Shown here: positions 63,109 through 64,000 of the stretch, piece after piece
How the letters are laid out: each line of letters begins with the position of its first letter
Numbering within the stretch: the first letter of the stretch is position 1
NCBI RefSeq assembly: GCF_900095265.1
Contig: NZ_LT607654.1
Location: 407,751-471,750 of the forward strand
DNA length: 64,000 nt
Reading direction: 5' to 3'
Origin: Janthinobacterium sp. UMAB-56
Lineage (GTDB): Bacteria; Pseudomonadota; Gammaproteobacteria; Burkholderiales; Burkholderiaceae_D
The notes under the pieces: generated by a model
Told to the model about the DNA's origin: nothing
Database searches by the model: none
The model's input: the letters and a program-made list of their open reading frames with translations, nothing else
Position numbers and translations under genes: made by a program

Positions 63109-63119
63109 TTGCAACGCAA
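63109..63119. promoter_or_regulatory. possible PhaR operator TTGCAACGCAA
   Basis: TTGC-AAC-GCAA lies in the phaC-phaR gap. PhaR proteins are reported to recognise TGC-N3/4-GCA palindromes, so self-regulation of phaR is plausible. Short site, so tentative. Confidence 0.35.
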
Positions 63120-63186
63120 CTAAAAGTAGATTCCTGACAAGACCGGAGATTACGCCAGTCTTGCGCGGCAAAAAACGCTTTGTGAA

Positions 63187-64000
63187 TTAATCTACCCTGA
63201 CTTTAACATACCGCCCCGGCGCCGGCTCGATTGCCGCGTGGCGCTTGTTGCCCGGTTTGCCCGGCGCCTTGACGTCGGCGCCGCCGTGTTCGGCCAGGAA
63301 GGCTGCCCATTCGGGCCACCAGCTGCCCACGTACTCGGTCGCGCCTTCCATCCATTGCTCGGCAGTCCATGGCTTGGCCTTCGCCGTGCGCGGCCGGTCA
63401 TTGCTCCAGTAACTGCGCTTGTTCTTCGATGCAGGATTGATCACGCCGGCGATATGGCCAGAAGCACCGAGGATGAAACGGTTGGCTTTCGGTTTTTTCG
63501 GGTTCAGCAGGGCCGTGCTGGCGTAGGCCGCCCCCCAGGGCACGATATGGTCTTCGCGCGAACCGTAGATGAAAGCGGGCGCGTCGATACTGCCCAAGTT
63601 GACCTGTTCGCCGGCCACCGTCAGCTTGTCCGGCACTTTCAGGCTGTTTTCCAGGTAAGTGTTACGCAGATACCAGCAGAACATGGGACCCGGCAAGCCC
63701 GTGCCGTCGCCATTCCAGTACAGCATGTCAAACGCGGGCGGCTCCTTGCCTTTCAGGTAATTCGACTGCACATAGTTCCACACCAGATCGTTCGGCCGCA
63801 GGCTGGAGAAGGTGCTGCCCAGGTCGCGCCCCGACATCAGGCCGCCCTTGGCCAGGCTCTGCTCGCGCAACGCCACTTGCGGTTCGTCAATGAAGACATC
63901 GAGCGCGCCCGCGTCGCAGAAATCGAGGAAGGTGGTCAACAGGGTCAGGCTGGCGGCCGGATTTTCACCGCGCGCCTTGAGCACTGCCAGCGCCGTCGAG
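63187..64000 (-). CDS. phaC: class I polyhydroxyalkanoate synthase, C-terminal part (runs off the right edge)
   Basis: The visible ~270 codons are the C-terminal half of PhaC, which polymerises hydroxyacyl-CoA. The catalytic Asp lies in YGSREDHIVPWGAAY and the His in LGASGHIAGVINP; the active-site Cys lies outside the window. Other landmarks are RPNDLVWNYVQSNYL and PPAFDMLYWNGDGTGLPGPM, and ATEYVGSWWPEWAAFL near the end, all class I. The frame continues past base 64000. Confidence 0.95.
   Translation of the reverse strand, partial: STALAVLKARGENPAASLTLLTTFLDFCDAGALDVFIDEPQVALREQSLAKGGLMSGRDLGSTFSSLRPNDLVWNYVQSNYLKGKEPPAFDMLYWNGDGTGLPGPMFCWYLRNTYLENSLKVPDKLTVAGEQVNLGSIDAPAFIYGSREDHIVPWGAAYASTALLNPKKPKANRFILGASGHIAGVINPASKNKRSYWSNDRPRTAKAKPWTAEQWMEGATEYVGSWWPEWAAFLAEHGGADVKAPGKPGNKRHAAIEPAPGRYVKVRVD

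Overview
The window is GC-rich, densely coding DNA from a Gram-negative bacterium. The gene set points to a betaproteobacterium of the order Burkholderiales, probably Oxalobacteraceae (Janthinobacterium, Massilia or Duganella type). The pointers are a Burkholderiales-type porin, a PhaC/PhaR polyhydroxyalkanoate locus, a fused LivM-LivG transporter protein, a secreted lipase with its own foldase, and prfB-lysS in the usual order. This placement is an inference from families; no 16S rRNA or tRNA gene is visible.

Layout. At 1-500 there are gene remnants, including a diverged copy of the 3' end of livF. A minus-strand two-partner secretion locus (0.5-10.3 kb) encodes a 2699-residue adhesin built of YDG/MBG and GLUG repeats, preceded by its TpsB outer-membrane transporter. 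A liv branched-chain amino-acid ABC transporter operon follows (10.8-15.7 kb). Next are an uncharacterised lipoprotein gene pair and a convergent cpdB-Sel1 pair (16.0-19.9 kb). The prfB (with its programmed frameshift) - HAD phosphatase - lysS block lies at 20.1-23.5 kb.

From 32.5 down to 23.5 kb runs a ten-gene minus-strand sugar-acid catabolic cluster: LacI repressor, polar-amino-acid-type ABC transporter (binding protein, two permeases, ATPase), KguE-like isomerase, KguK-like kinase, KguD-like reductase, porin and a Gfo/Idh/MocA oxidoreductase. It resembles the Pseudomonas 2-ketogluconate (kgu/ptxS) operon, but an ABC transporter stands in place of the MFS carrier KguT. Two near-identical palindromes around AACCGGTT sit in front of lacI and of the structural operon and look like the repressor's operators. 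The binding protein keeps the carboxylate-binding Arg of its family but has Pro where the ammonium-binding Asp should be, which fits a substrate with a carboxylate and no alpha-amino group.

The right half is mostly core metabolism and cell envelope: ppnN, a POT peptide transporter, a YecA/SEC-C protein, a large coiled-coil membrane protein, an OPT transporter, mrcA (PBP1A), a TetR regulator, lipase plus foldase, a chemoreceptor, a cytosolic 5'-nucleotidase, mfd, serB, a membrane-anchored beta-lactamase-like hydrolase, metC, rimO, a lipoprotein with Asp-box repeats, phaR and the 3' part of phaC, which runs off the right edge.

The most interesting points are the kgu-like operon with its altered binding protein, the livF 3'-end copies bracketing the adhesin locus, and the higher-order duplication inside the adhesin repeats. 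Family names come from recognised motifs and context; no database search was run.
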